Notes: a model not told the origin generated them from the sequence alone. A stretch of DNA of 64,000 nucleotides from Timema cristinae (GCA_039000515.1 JBCFYV010009882.1:61335317-61399316), one strand, 5' to 3'. Numbered from the stretch's first letter, positions 1 through 11,631 are shown. Numbers and translations: made by a program.

Positions 1-718
1 TGTTACAGCTTATTATATACATTTTAAATAGAGTAGACCAAGTTACTAGCTTTGATCGTACCCGCACCCATTTCAATATTTAATGCTTACGGTAGGGATG
101 CAGTGCCGGTCAGTGTTGGCACATTCTAAACGGTATAATACAAGTACAACCGTTCCTTCATCTTACCTTGAGCGTACTTGCACTGTTACTATAAACCAGT
201 AGTCCTACTATAAAGACTGCCCGGCCATCCAGTATACCGTTCGTTGCCCATGTCACTGGCGCTACGATGTAAGGCGATGCACCAACACATCGTGACACTA
301 TCTTAAACAATCGCAGATATTCACTATAAGTTTAAGTGTACTAAATATTGTATAATATTTGGGTGACAGATGATGTATACCAGAGATATTTGATAGTACG
401 TTGAAGCAATCTCCAACATTAAAAAATATAAACATTTATTATGAGCATTTAAAGTTTATTTTTAAATCCAATAATATATGGTAATGATATTTATTAATGC
501 TCAGACACATACATTATGAAATAGAATAATTAATCTTTAAACGTTCAAGATGAATGGTTTATTTTATCTCAGATAATGCAGATATCAAAAATTCAGTGAA
601 ATATTGATATTAGGAAACAACTTCAGATAATACAATAAGTTTGGTCATGATATGTATTATTTTGACGCAGATGATGCAGAGTGCAGAGATGTGGTGACAT
701 CCCCCAGCAGGCACCAAC
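1..718. other. Region upstream of first sif coding exon
   Basis: No coding signal is visible on either strand. The bases just before the start codon at 719 are presumably 5' UTR. A possible splice acceptor (gacgcag, AG at 669-670) lies 48 bases before the ATG, so the 5' UTR may be spliced from an exon outside the window. That is inference only. No TATA box or initiator could be assigned with confidence, and ORFs overlapping here are antisense noise. Confidence 0.4.
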
Positions 719-825
719 ATGGGGAACAAGCTCAGTTGCTCGTGTGCCCCACTCATTCGTAAGGCGTATCGATACGAAGACTCTCCCTGGCAAACGTCAC
801 GACGGCGTGACGGACATTTGCTCAG
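719..825 (+). CDS. sif: still life (Rac GEF, TIAM family), coding exon 1: lipidated N terminus
   Basis: This exon encodes residues 1-35 plus two bases of codon 36, beginning MGNKLSCSC and followed by a Tyr/Arg-rich stretch (KAYRYEDSPWQ, then SRRRDGHLL). It closely matches the N terminus of insect still life as I remember it. The start is supported by the favourable context (ccaacATGG) and by the protein match. Gly2 fits an N-myristoylation site, and Cys7 and Cys9 could be palmitoylated, which would place the protein at the membrane; mammalian TIAM1 also starts with a myristoylated MGN. The family activates Rac GTPases at synapses and the cell cortex. The exon ends ctcag|gtgagt, phase 2, and AG+G from exon 2 restores an Arg codon. 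It is separated from exon 2 by a 35-kb intron. The antisense ORF across it is a shadow. Confidence 0.93.
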
Positions 826-1054
826 GTGAGTGATTGCCATTTATTCAAGTTTACTTTTATGGACTAGTTATTTTGTCCATAACTTAATAATAATTTTTAC
901 TTCTACGTTTGAAACACTATAATTTCATGAATAATGTACTTAGTCAAATTAAACCAAGGAATAACTTTGTATCTTTAATAAACAAGTCAATCTTTACTTA
1001 CTTGCAGAATTTTAAGGGTACATTCCAGTTGTAAGATAATTTGTTCTAAGCCTT

Positions 1055-1342
1055 AGGTCAATTTATTATTTAGGCTACCTGAATTTCTCCGAAGTAAATG
1101 AATGATTTTATACCAAATTAATTTTGTTAACTAAACAACTTTTTTTTTATAGTAGAAGTTAATTTTATTCCAAATTGCTTTAGGCACACTGACTTTGGGT
1201 GAAGTTCATTTTAGGCCAAAATACTTTCGAAAAATTAAGCCAAGTGAGTTTAGGTCAACTGAATTTAAGTAGATTTAACTTTTAAGATAAATCACTTCAG
1301 GCTAAATTACATTATGCCAATTTATATGAGGCCAAATAAAAA
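1055..1342. repeat. Degenerate repeats of an AGGYCAA-type motif
   Basis: A motif like TAGGTCAAnTnAATTT recurs about nine times at irregular spacing, at roughly 1055, 1072, 1182, 1213, 1237, 1252, 1299, 1314 and 1329. It looks like an old, decayed short tandem repeat. Some copies contain AGGTCA, the nuclear-receptor half-site, but the spacing is irregular and no function is claimed. Confidence 0.4.
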
Positions 1343-1477
1343 AATACCAAATATCTCTACACCAACTAGCTTTTCATAAAATTAATTTTTAGATCATTTA
1401 TTTAAAATATAGTATCGTGTGGTCTGAAACATTCGTATGTTACTAGATGTTTAGGTGCGTCAGATTTAAATAAATCG

Positions 1478-1627
1478 TATTTATTATAGTCTATTATAAA
1501 TACTTGTAGTATTCTTTAAAGCTACTAGTATTTATTATAGTCTATAAAAATACTTGTAGTATTCTTTAAAGCTACTAGTATTTATTATAGCCTATTATAA
1601 ATACTTGTAATATTCTTTAAAGCTACT
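1478..1627. repeat. Three tandem copies of a ~50-bp unit
   Basis: Units start at 1478, 1529 and 1579, each beginning tatttattatag and ending attctttaaagctact. They differ by only a few bases, so the expansion is fairly recent. It is intronic and no function is evident. Confidence 0.85.
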
Positions 1628-3965
1628 ACTGAGCACGGTCTAAGATATACACTACCTATGATAAGAGAGGTGAAAAGTGACAGGTAGCAGAGGCGTCTGT
1701 ATTGCAAACATTGGCTGAAAGTGACTAATGTAAAACTAGTCAAAAATGATTATTACTTTATTAGAATTACTAGATTATCAATACAATTTTTTATAAAACG
1801 ATTTTCATAATACTTCCCTAAAGGAATACAGTATAATTGTTGTTTTCGTAACTTTTTGAAAGAACAGTATATTGACAACGATTATGTGTTTACTTTTACG
1901 TCTGTGGCAACAAGAAATATTAAACTACATAAAATAATATATTAAAAAATATTATAATCACACTTGTATCTTGTTATAACTGGTCATTGAAATAAACAAA
2001 TATATTTCATAACTAATAATAAGAGCCATAGAATATGTTAATTTCCAAATAAAAAGTTTTTACTATGTAAATAGTGCATGGACAGAATCGAAGACTGTAT
2101 GACGTCATAAGCTACCCTTTTTTCGGCTGCATCACCATATTTATTTATGAAGAGAACGTAAAATATTAGAAGTTTAGTTTGAAAATCATTTTTAAGTGAA
2201 CCACAGATATCTACTAAAAAATAACCAAATGGCAATTTTCATAAGTTTATGTTTCAATAATAAATATAAACTATTAAAAGAAAAAAGTATTAAGAATATA
2301 TTGTTTGCTGCGAAAGTTTTGACTGCCAAAATTAACATCACCTCGACTTACGATCTTGCCTATAATATGGTTTGGTGAATGGATACATTGAAACTTTTCT
2401 TAACTTTTAATTGCCACCTCTCCTACCGTAGATTATCCCGTCTACTCTTTAAGTCATGTGATAATACATTGAATCCATAAAGCGCTAGGATCATAGCATA
2501 ATAGCATGTGCTTGATTAAAATAGTGTACAAAAGTTTGACCCTCTAATTTCTCAGTTTAAATTTTCAGGTATCTATTTATTAAAATTAGATTCACCCCCT
2601 AAATATGGCACCATGGAAAATAATCGATAGTTTACCCCAAGAGGACCTTATTAATAACATGCATATCTACTGCAATAATTATTTTATCATGGTTGTAAAA
2701 TCATCTAAATTTTCATCAAAGTGCACTCAGAAAACTTTGGTGGAGAGGGAGGGGTGAGGTGACTTTATTGCACATCATGCCACTTATAAATTGTAAAACT
2801 ATTGATATTAAATAAAATTGATTAATAAATAAGAGCTTGTTTTAATCCCTATGGATGACGTTTTGGATAGTTTGTCTTATAAGAAGACTAGAGTTTTATG
2901 TTATTAAAGATATATAAGTTATCTTAGTTATATTTTTAATTGAAAAACGAGAGTTAAAATAAATAGCTCATTGTAAAACCCTCACCCACCTCACAAATAC
3001 ATTAGTCCCTAGTTTGGTGACTATTTCCAACTGACTTTATTTTTCGCTGGGTTTTAGTACCCCTTATTGCTATATTCATAGAATAACAGGAATTTGGGAG
3101 GTGGAATTGTAGAGAAAATATACCTGCTTTTGATCTGAGGGAGAGTGGGATACCATTAGGAAAAAAACTAGTCTCGGCACATTTAACAGTGTTTCTAAAC
3201 CCGTTCTTACGGTTACTGGCGGTCCAGTCTAACACGAGAGTGACGTGTTAGAACAAGCAACCACCGGTGTGGGGCTCAGAAAGACAAAGACACTCAAGGA
3301 AAGCAAATTAAGTGTACAAAGCTTTTATCTATTGCCAGAACATTAATATCAAACACTTTATTTTGTAACGTGGAGAATGCGAGTCTCTTTTCTAAATATG
3401 TATATCGTACTGTGAGTTGGTCTGTTACGGAATTACGGATACTCGCAAGCGGCTGAGTTTCAATCCGACAATATTGGAAAGCAGATGTTGTTTCCAGAAA
3501 ATGAGCCAATGTGATACAAACGCGCCATTATACAAAATATATATATATACACAAGTAAGTTTTATTGCATTGAGTGCACCGTGTCCGTCCAAGCCAATAA
3601 CGGAGGACTAAAATTTGTAAATATTACTAAAGCTTCAAGGAATGTTGCTAAAAAAAATAACATGAGCACTGGGACCATTGAATTTTTGCAACATTCTATA
3701 ATTTTCTATATAATAATCAAAAAGACATATATTAATACATATTATTATTGAAGCAATATTATGAAATACATACTTGAATAATATTTTATTATTGTAAATT
3801 TTATTTAAAAAAATCTAACATAACAATACAAAAACTTTGCTTCATAATAACCAGAAAAAAAAATTGAGTACATGGTAATAGATATATAATAAAATACCTT
3901 AAGAGTCAAACACCCGAAGCTATTATTTATGCTTTCTATTGAGGAATTCTACATCAAGATATTAT

Positions 3966-4080
3966 ATTCTGAATATTGAAAAATGACACGTGGATACGGG
4001 AATCGAACCCGAGACCTTAAGCTTAGTGCGCAAATGCTCTTACCAATGAGCTATCCAGGAATCGTCCAGTGTTTAAGGTC
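3966..4080 (-). mobile_element. tRNA-derived SINE-like copy (left arm of inverted pair)
   Basis: On the - strand this reads as a tRNA-like head: GATAGCTCATTGGTAAGAGC resembles an A box and GGTTCGATTCCCG is a good B box. It is followed by CACGTGTCATTTTTCAAT. The acceptor arm does not pair, so a functional tRNA is unlikely. About 200 bases downstream lies a similar copy in the opposite orientation. Confidence 0.6.
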
Positions 4081-4254
4081 ATTCTTCACTCATATTTTAA
4101 GGCAGAGGATTCTATGATGGACGTGCGTAAATCATCGGCTACTAATGTGTGATTTATTTTTATTAAGATCACGAGCTATCAGATAACGCAGAGTTGGCTT
4201 CATGCTGCCACTTGTACAATTATTATATTACTTACTTACTTGTACAATTATTAT

Positions 4255-4357
4255 ATTTCCTCGATAACTCAGGGGTTAGAGCAATGGCGTAGTAAGCCAA
4301 AGGTCCCTTGTTTGATTCCCGTGTCCAGGTGTCATTTTTCAATTTTCAGAATAAACT
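4255..4357 (+). mobile_element. tRNA-derived SINE-like copy (right arm of inverted pair)
   Basis: The + strand shows an A-box-like GATAACTCAGGGGTTAGAGC and a degenerate B box (TTTGATTCCCG), then GTGTCATTTTTCAATTTTCAG. This last part is the inverted complement of 3966-4000. The two copies are head to head, forming an inverted repeat of about 50 bases per arm across roughly 390 bp. Confidence 0.55.
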
Positions 4358-5649
4358 ACCTTACCTAAACTTTGTAACTTATATGCAAATTACCCAATAA
4401 TCATAAAATATAAGTATCAATTAGGACTTGTTTTGAACAGAAAAAAACACAACAAACAAGATTAGTTCAGAAAGTTACTTAAATTTTTATTGAAAAATAA
4501 ATTTTCTTCCTTGAGTTCCGTCCTTCAATTTGTATATTTTTATGTATTATAGCAATTGCACGTGGCTAACAACTACAGCAAACTAAAGCAACGTGATAGA
4601 ACTTTCAGACACGCTATAAATCTTGTACGAACTATGCAATGTAAACATATGGTGGCAATGACCCAGACGTATGAAATCATGACTAGTGCCATTGCGTATT
4701 CACAGCATTCCTGCATGGCGCCAGTTAAAGCTCCTATATCTCAATTTTTTATTTTTTTTTAACGTTTGATGACATCATACTACGCATCAGGAACTAATTA
4801 ACTAATTGAGGAGTACTTGGAGGATATCCAACCTTATTACCTTTAATACTAAAAATAATAAAATTACAGAAGTTGCGAAAACGCAACATCACCATTATCA
4901 AAAGGTTAATCTTAAAAAAAAATTAACCCATTATACTTTAGGAAGGAGTTAGCAGGTTTCACTACGAAAAATGGTCACCTCTGTAATTTTTGAAGACCTA
5001 ATATAAACTTGAATCCAAAATAACATTACATGATACTAAAATCTATAAATTATTGCTAACAAAATTCTCATACACACATTGAAATATCGAAATGCATGAA
5101 TAGAAATAAGTTATTGCCATCAATGTAATATTGGAATAAAAGTATAAAGTAAGAGAACAATCATGGTTTTTATGAATAAAATTAAATGCTTCCCAATAAT
5201 CAAACTGTGTAAGCACTATTCGTCGGATTTGAACATTAAAAAATTATGTGTCATTTGCAAGGCCTGGGGAAGGATGGGTCTGGACCCTTCCTGCGGTTTG
5301 TTGGACCCCCTGAAGGAGAGTAAACATACAAATCAAATATAAAAAATATAGTTTTTTACTTTTACTACAATATTAATTGTGTATGTCATCAACCAAATGA
5401 TAGTTCATTATTGTTTTAATATTCACCTTCATCATACAGCCTGTAAGACTCTCGATTGTAGAGTTAGCTCTGTTAACATTTCAATCTTCTTTATTTCTAT
5501 ACATTAAATATGGTGTTAGAAAACAAATAACATTTCTTGGAATATGCTGAGTAAATGGGGTCTGAGAAAAGTAGGCAAACAATTTTGCTATCACATGAAA
5601 GATCTTACTTTAGGAATTAACAATAAATAAGATAATCGTCAATAGAAGA

Positions 5650-5801
5650 ATAAGTGTCAGACACGGTGTACCCGCATTTGCCTGGAGTCAGAGGGGAAAA
5701 TCATTTGTGTAAAAGCACCCTCAGTATAACCAACCAAAATTCGAACCTTGATCTCCACCATGATCGTCAGTCTAGTCTACTGCGAGAGTGAGGCCTTAGA
5801 C
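5650..5801 (-). mobile_element. Diverged tRNA-derived SINE, interrupted by a hAT-type element
   Basis: It resembles the SINE copies at 28405 and 38406 (acccgcatttgc-tggag, ggaaaa-cattt, caccctcagt, ttcgaacct-gatctcc), but is much more diverged. The tRNA-like head is at the right end and is cut at 5801; the remaining bases resume at 6604 with ccttagaccata. The intervening 802 bp is a DNA transposon (see 5802-6603). Confidence 0.65.
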
Positions 5802-6090
5802 CAGAGGTCCACAACCTTTTTGTACCTTAGAGCACATTCAAAACTAACGGTAAAAACGGCCTGCACCAATTACTTTTTAAACTAAATTTATAGTCGATCA
5901 TAATTCATAATGCAAATAACATACATACAAAAATACATATTACTAAAAAAATTGTGAGTTTAATATAAATATTTTTTTAAATTCGCATATAAAATAACGC
6001 AAACGGTACACACGCACAGTTAGTCTAAAACCAGTTTAAACAATTGAAACCATTTTCACCAAACCAAAAGTGAATGTCAATAAATACAAA

Positions 6091-6139
<49 letters not shown>

Positions 6140-6603
6140 CTTTGTTTACAATTTTAACAAGACCAAAATAAATACACAAAGAAATATTTAAATACCCACC
6201 ATATTTTGGTGCTTAAGGTAGATTTTTAAAATATATGTTTATTCTGTGTTTTTTAAGTCGACAAAGATGGGTAGACCCATGTCAAGATATTTACAAAGGA
6301 AATTGGAAGTATTAGCATGGTATTAGTGAGTATAATGATAGTTCCGAGTAATAAAGTCTACTTTGAAACTAAGCCGGCAGAGAAAGAGGAATGAGAGGGA
6401 GGGATTGGAAAGAGGGGGCTTTCAATCCCCAACTTCTTGAGAACAGCATGCCTGGAGAAAAGCACAAACTGGATTTTTGTCAGAAAAGTAACAGATTAAA
6501 ATTATTGGTCAAGAACTTTCAGTTGTGGTCAAAAAGTAGCGGGCAGACGCAAAAGGCTCGGCGGGTGCCATGGTGCCCACGGGCATAGGGTTCGGGACCC
6601 CTG
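5802..6603. mobile_element. Non-autonomous hAT-type transposon, 802 bp
   Basis: The ends are imperfect terminal inverted repeats: CAGAGGTCCACAACC at the left, and CAGGGGTCCCGAACC when the right end is read inward. It is flanked by a perfect 8-bp direct duplication, CCTTAGAC, at 5794-5801 and 6604-6611. An 8-bp duplication with CAGNGGT-type ends is characteristic of hAT elements. No transposase is encoded, and the short ORF near 6391 is not conserved-looking. It contains an (AAT)n tract. The element landed in the tRNA-like head of an older SINE. Confidence 0.85.
6091..6138. repeat. (AAT)n microsatellite
   Basis: About 16 uninterrupted aat triplets lie inside the hAT-type element. Confidence 0.95.
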
Positions 6604-7503
6604 CCTTAGACCATACATTTACCAAATAGGTTTTAATTATCTTGACCATGTGATCACTGGCGTGGGGGATAATATAATCAATTATATTAATATTAATAAT
6701 ATTATATCCGCTAATGTGTAAGTTTTAATATAAAAAAATTGTTTTAACAGAATTTAGTTTACAAAACACTTTATTTTTTTTTAAAGAAAAAATCTTAGCC
6801 ATGAAAAAATTTGACCTAGTGAGTCTGATAAATATTAGCATATAATATGCCTCAAAATAAAAAAAGTAGATCTCGAAATTCTTCCTGTCGCTTAGTTTGC
6901 CTCTTTGTTCTTGGTGCCACAATATAAACAGTTTGATGGATTGTATTCAACATTATATTTAGGCATTATATTATTCTGGTAATAGTAGGTGAGTTTAGAT
7001 TTCCATAATATGAGTATTAATAACATACTAAGTGCTATACGTCTTACCTCTGTGGGTTTCTTGTCCAAACAACCCCCTCCCTGCCCCACCATGGCGGGCT
7101 GGCCATGATAGCTCTCTCAATCCCCTCCCCAAGTCAGAGGACCCCAAGTTACAGGGCGGGTATGAACAACGATGTTCTCCTTTAGCGAGTTCTGGAACAG
7201 AATATACTATAACACCCTTCTCCTCTGCTTCACCATGAAGTCACATCTCATTATCTTATTTCCTCACTCATCTATAGAATGGACTATGCGGTTCCATGGC
7301 GCCTCTGATCGTGTTCTTCTTTCCTATATATCCTTCATATCCTTCCTCGACCAATATAAACCTAATCTTTTTGTGCTTAACGATAGATTTATGAGCAAAT
7401 GAATGTTTTATTAACAAAGAAAAGTCGTATAATTCTCCCCCAAGATATTGCGATAAACTAAAACGTCTGAAAATTAACACATAGTTTTCATCCAGCCAAT
7501 TCA

Positions 7504-7650
7504 TGCCGGGATCACGATTAACTTAACGTTAACTTAAAGTTAACTTAACGTAACTTAATGTAAATGATCTCCTTGGGTGTTTAAATTGAAGTGATCACGA
7601 TGTAGTTAACTTAACGTTGACTTGCAGTTAACTTAACATAAGATATGTCC
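7504..7650. repeat. Subterminal TTAACTTAACG repeats, outer element left end
   Basis: Variants of GTTAACTTAACGTTAACTT recur here several times, including a second cluster near 7613-7642. Matching inverted copies lie at about 16608-16672. Repeated subterminal motifs in PIF/Harbinger elements are thought to be bound by the Myb-like partner protein; for this element that is inference. Confidence 0.6.
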
Positions 7651-7939
7651 TGGGAGGTATTTTTACTTTAAGGCCCTCCGCACACAGGTAGACTGTTTTG
7701 CACATGCAACCGTTTGGTGACCTTTCATGTGTAGAGGAGTGGGGAACCGCAAATGGGTTGACAGAAACTAGACTGGTTTGAAATCAGTTTCCAACTGGTC
7801 ACGTGCGATCGTGATTGCAGGTCGCGAAACGGTTTCAGTTGCACGGTTGCATGGTGTGGAATTGTTGAAGACGTGTTATTCCAGCGTTGTTATAGCGTAT
7901 TTTCTTGACATTTTGAAGTGTTGTTTGTCGACATTAGAA

Positions 7940-9760
7940 ATGAATTATCAGGCGTGGAATACAAAATTCTTTGAAGAGGTGGAAAAGCGTGAAGTGCTAT
8001 ATAATTATAAGATTACTAAGTACTCCAGGAAGGACATCACTGAAAAAGCTTAGCAAGAGGTGGCAGCCGAAGTAAAAATTACAGGTATGTAGTGGTATTT
8101 ATTTATTATTTTTTGTTATTTATTTATTTAACAACAAACACCGCTAACATTGTTAATAGGTAATATTAATCAATACTAATATTCCCTATTTCTGGTAAAG
8201 TGTATTTCCATTGCCAGGGTACAGATGCACGTGGAGGAAGAAAATAGTTTGCCAAATAATTCCTTACAGTAGCCGCCGAAGACCCGTAATGTATTACAAG
8301 TTGTCTTATCATGTTGGTAGCTATTCCCTCCATCTCGTTATCTTCTCACGTATCTGGTGGCCTGTAATCAATCCCCTCTCATTTACGTACGTAGTTGTGG
8401 AGGACGCAAGTAGCTTTTACAATGTCATTCACTGTTCCTGCTTCACGACATAGTATCGGCCCATTTAATACCGCGAACTTTTCTGCTGCCATTCCAAAGG
8501 CGCATTAAATTGTTTTCCTTCCACGGCTCAATCTGTAATTTAAAATTCTTTTCACACTGTCTAGGGTTCTTTTTGAATAGGGCCTCATTAAATTACGTTG
8601 CAATGGGAACGCTTCATTTCCCATAAAGTAGTAAGGAAATGGACGGTTTGTTTCATCGTATCTCAATGGGGAAGGTGAAGGTATGTCAAACCCCCATGGG
8701 TCATTCAGAATTTCATTGCACTGGTGTTGAAAATACCTCCATCACTGTTTCTTCCGGTGTAACCTGGTTTGATAATTGTAAAAAGTCCATCTGAATCACA
8801 GCACGCAATTGGGACGGTAGAATGGTATAACTTGTAGTTGTAATTTTGAGAACCTGTGTTTGGAAATTTCTCTATTCTGATGTGCTTCCCATCTACAGCC
8901 CTAATGCAGTTTGAAAGGTTCCATATCATCTCAAAACGATCAGCAATTATTTTCCAATGATCTCCTTTAGGTACAGGCATACAAATTTTAATCAATAGGT
9001 CCCAGATTATTTTAGTGTTATCTTTAACAATAGCTCCGATTGTGGTATCTCCTTTTGCAAAATATAAAGAAAGTGACACAAATGTACATCCTGTTAACAA
9101 GTACCTGTAAAAAATAGTAAATACATCTAATATAAAATGAAAAACCTAAATAAAGATTATTTTATTATTGTGTTGATGCATTTTAACATAATGTGTAACT
9201 GTATTAATTTATTTTATTTCGGCGGCTGAGTGCAAAGAGAAGTGGAGTAATCTTCGTAAAGTTTTTACACGCAAATTGAAACCCCCGCCAAGTGGATCCG
9301 GAAGAAAGAAAAAGGCATACTATTTGGCAGATGTCATGCAGTTTTGTGTGCCATTCATAAAAGTGTTGGCTCCTCCCTCATACGGAAATTTGCCACAAAT
9401 ACCACAGCATGAAACGACAGATGAAATATTTGAAAATTCAGAAAGATATGATGATTATAGTGGTTTTATGGAGAATCCATCAGACATGTTGAAGTTCTCA
9501 CAAGAATCACCACCACCACCACCACCATAACCACCACATCTGTTATAAGCACCATCTATCTTCCCCCCAGCATCACCTGAGACAATAGTACTGCCTCAAC
9601 CAAATCGAGCTAAGAAAAGCCTGAATGTCAGGAATTAATCAGCAGCGGACGCAGATAAATGTGTGGCTGAATATTTAAAATCCAAAAAAGCAATAAAATT
9701 TACTGGTTCTCAAATTAAACTATTAAAGCGCAAAATTTTTAGCGTTATTGATGAGATATC
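7940..9760 (+). pseudogene. MADF-domain (Myb/SANT-like) partner gene of inner Harbinger, broken
   Basis: Exon 1 (7940-8084) starts MNYQAWNTKFFEEVEKREV and encodes the first half of a MADF domain; exon 2 (from 9223) continues AAECKEKWSNLRKVFTRKL, the second half. Spliced at acag|gtatgt (8085), the domain reads continuously. Three defects are visible: a TAG stop at 8051-8053 where the family has Trp, an acceptor that reads GG (9221-9222) instead of AG, and a TAA at 9528-9530. Beyond that stop the frame is still recognisable near 9650-9760 (DKCVAEYLKSKKA). In this superfamily the partner protein binds DNA and carries the transposase to the nucleus. The intron (8085-9222) contains transposase exons on the opposite strand. 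Confidence 0.82.
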
Positions 9761-10420
9761 AACCCCGTTACTGCTCCACTCTTCAACATTTATCACAATT
9801 GCTCACCACAGTCGGATTAAACGCATACCTATGAACCTTCGCATACCTCAGCAATTTCTCTGGTTTCAGAGTCATTACAGGAACAAGTATCGCCGGCACA
9901 TCAGTTTTATGCAGTCTTTTCAGGGGCTCTCAACTCCAACTATTATAAAATGTGAAAATTTTACTTCAACTACATTCCTTAAGATATGAACAGAAGTGTA
10001 TCGTTCTTAATTTTTTTACTGTATTTTTTATTTCTTTAAATTGGACTTTTGTAATTCTGTATTTGAACCAAAATAATGAATTATAAATAAAGCTTACCTC
10101 AAAATTATTAACATTCTTTCTTCTGCAGTCATACACTTTCTCATATCTGTGTCCATCTTCTGTATGATAGGAGCAACCATCTTTACCAATTCCAGTAAGA
10201 ATCTTTGGACATTCTGTAAAATGCTATAAACTTGATGTATATTTGATTCAATTTTCTGCTGCTACGAACAGCCTTCACTTGATATTTCTCTCTATATAAG
10301 GATGGCACCAATATTCCCTTCTTACTGCTCTTCGTAGTCTATGGTATTGATAATAGTCAACTATGTCTTCTTCATCTGAACTACTACTTGAAATGTTGAC
10401 AAAACTAGCTTCAAGAATAT
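8215..10420 (-). pseudogene. PIF/Harbinger DDE transposase of inner element, broken
   Basis: Exon 1 (about 10420-10098) contains RREYWCHPYIERNIK and, in a shifted frame, AEERMLIIL, the usual N-terminal region. The intron (10097-9105, phase 2) splits the conserved LR|YL. Exon 2 (9104 to about 8700) is open for 131 codons and has RAVDGKHIRIEKFP (first catalytic Asp) and NYNYKLYHS. Downstream, in broken frames to about 8215, are MGNEAFPL, where the second catalytic Asp is Asn, and the ENAFG block, where the catalytic Glu position reads as a TAA stop (8507-8505). The protein is therefore dead. The family excises and inserts its element through the DDE nuclease. Confidence 0.85.
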
Positions 10421-11631
10421 GTACTAAACGTGTTTCAATCGCAACACACGTTATTACTATGTACTATGAAACTGTCGACTGATACAGACTCAGTCGCATT
10501 TGTGTGAGGACGGAGAGCATCAATCGATTGAAAACCAGTTGCACAATATTCTGATATGCAACTGGTTTTAAACTCGCGTTGCTAAAGAGTCGATCCGTGT
10601 GCGGAGGGCCTAAGTGAACGTTACTTGAAGGGTATCATGTGGTCTAGCCAGCCAATCACTATGCAAGTGACGTCAACAGGGCTATTTAGTAAAATCATTT
10701 GTTGGTTTTAAAACCAAGGTCTACTTTCTAGCTTTAGTTCTAATGATCGAAAATTTAAGAAAATAAGCACTACTATCGTATTTTTATAGAACGTTATAGT
10801 ACTTACTTAATTCAAACATTATTAATTTTATTCAAATATTGTAAAGAAGTTAAAATAACAAAGCTTTTATTATATAAAAATTTATAATGTGGTGCTTTCA
10901 CAAAAGATCCTTGTTTTAAAATATAAATCAACTAACATAATCATGATTGTAAAAGCATTAAAATCTGCTAGTTAATGCTAGTTAATATTTAGCCATGTAT
11001 TAATAGAAAAGCTTATATTATATTTGAAATGTATTTAGTTAAAAAAAACCATTTAAAAAAGACAAAATTATTGATTAAATTATATAAATCTATTTGGCAT
11101 AAGCCCCAAGAAAAATAAGTAGTAGCTAAAGACACACTTAAATCATTAATAATTTTATTTTCAATGATTTATCACATATTAATAGGTTGGAAATTAAACA
11201 GTACCTACTTCATGACTAATCGGTTTCAGTTTGAGATGTCTTTTTATTTCTGTTTACAGGTATTGTATATAACTTTGCCTCGAAACACAGGGAATTAAAT
11301 TACCCTTTGGTTGAAAACCTTTTTATTTATATTTCGGTTAATATTTTTTTTAAATACATTTTTTAAACAATACACTATATACAATTTTTATAAATATAAA
11401 TATCATAAATCTTTGTAATTTCCTAAGAAATCACAGACATAAGTTTCAACTTTAATACAAAAAGTTTAAAGTGACAAAGAACTATTATCGATATATGGAT
11501 AACTACCCTTCTTTATGAAAGTAAAAAACAACATTTACATACAGTGAAGAAGTAATCTGTGAGTTTTTAGTGTTCTTCAAACGTGTGCTAAAATAAATTC
11601 AGATTTAAAATCATAAACGACGTATCATTGA

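Larger units (their letters stand above)
7672..10610. mobile_element. Inner PIF/Harbinger transposon, 2939 bp, complete ends
   Basis: Terminal inverted repeats are GGCCCTCCGCACAC at the left and GTGTGCGGAGGGCC at the right, perfect over 14 bases. TAA is duplicated directly outside (7669-7671 and 10611-10613), matching the TWA target of the superfamily. It contains a MADF-domain gene on the + strand and a DDE transposase on the - strand, both with inactivating changes. It is inserted about 165 bases inside the left end of the outer element, so it is the younger of the two. Confidence 0.92.

Noticed and set aside
610..840. 76-codon ORF on the - strand
   Set aside because: It is antisense to sif exon 1, whose + strand reading is strongly supported.
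3985..4066. Possible functional tRNA on the - strand
   Set aside because: The acceptor ends are not complementary and it is part of an inverted repeat pair, so a SINE head is more likely.
7032..7504. Overlapping short ORFs on both strands
   Set aside because: No recognisable motifs, no splice support and no length beyond chance.
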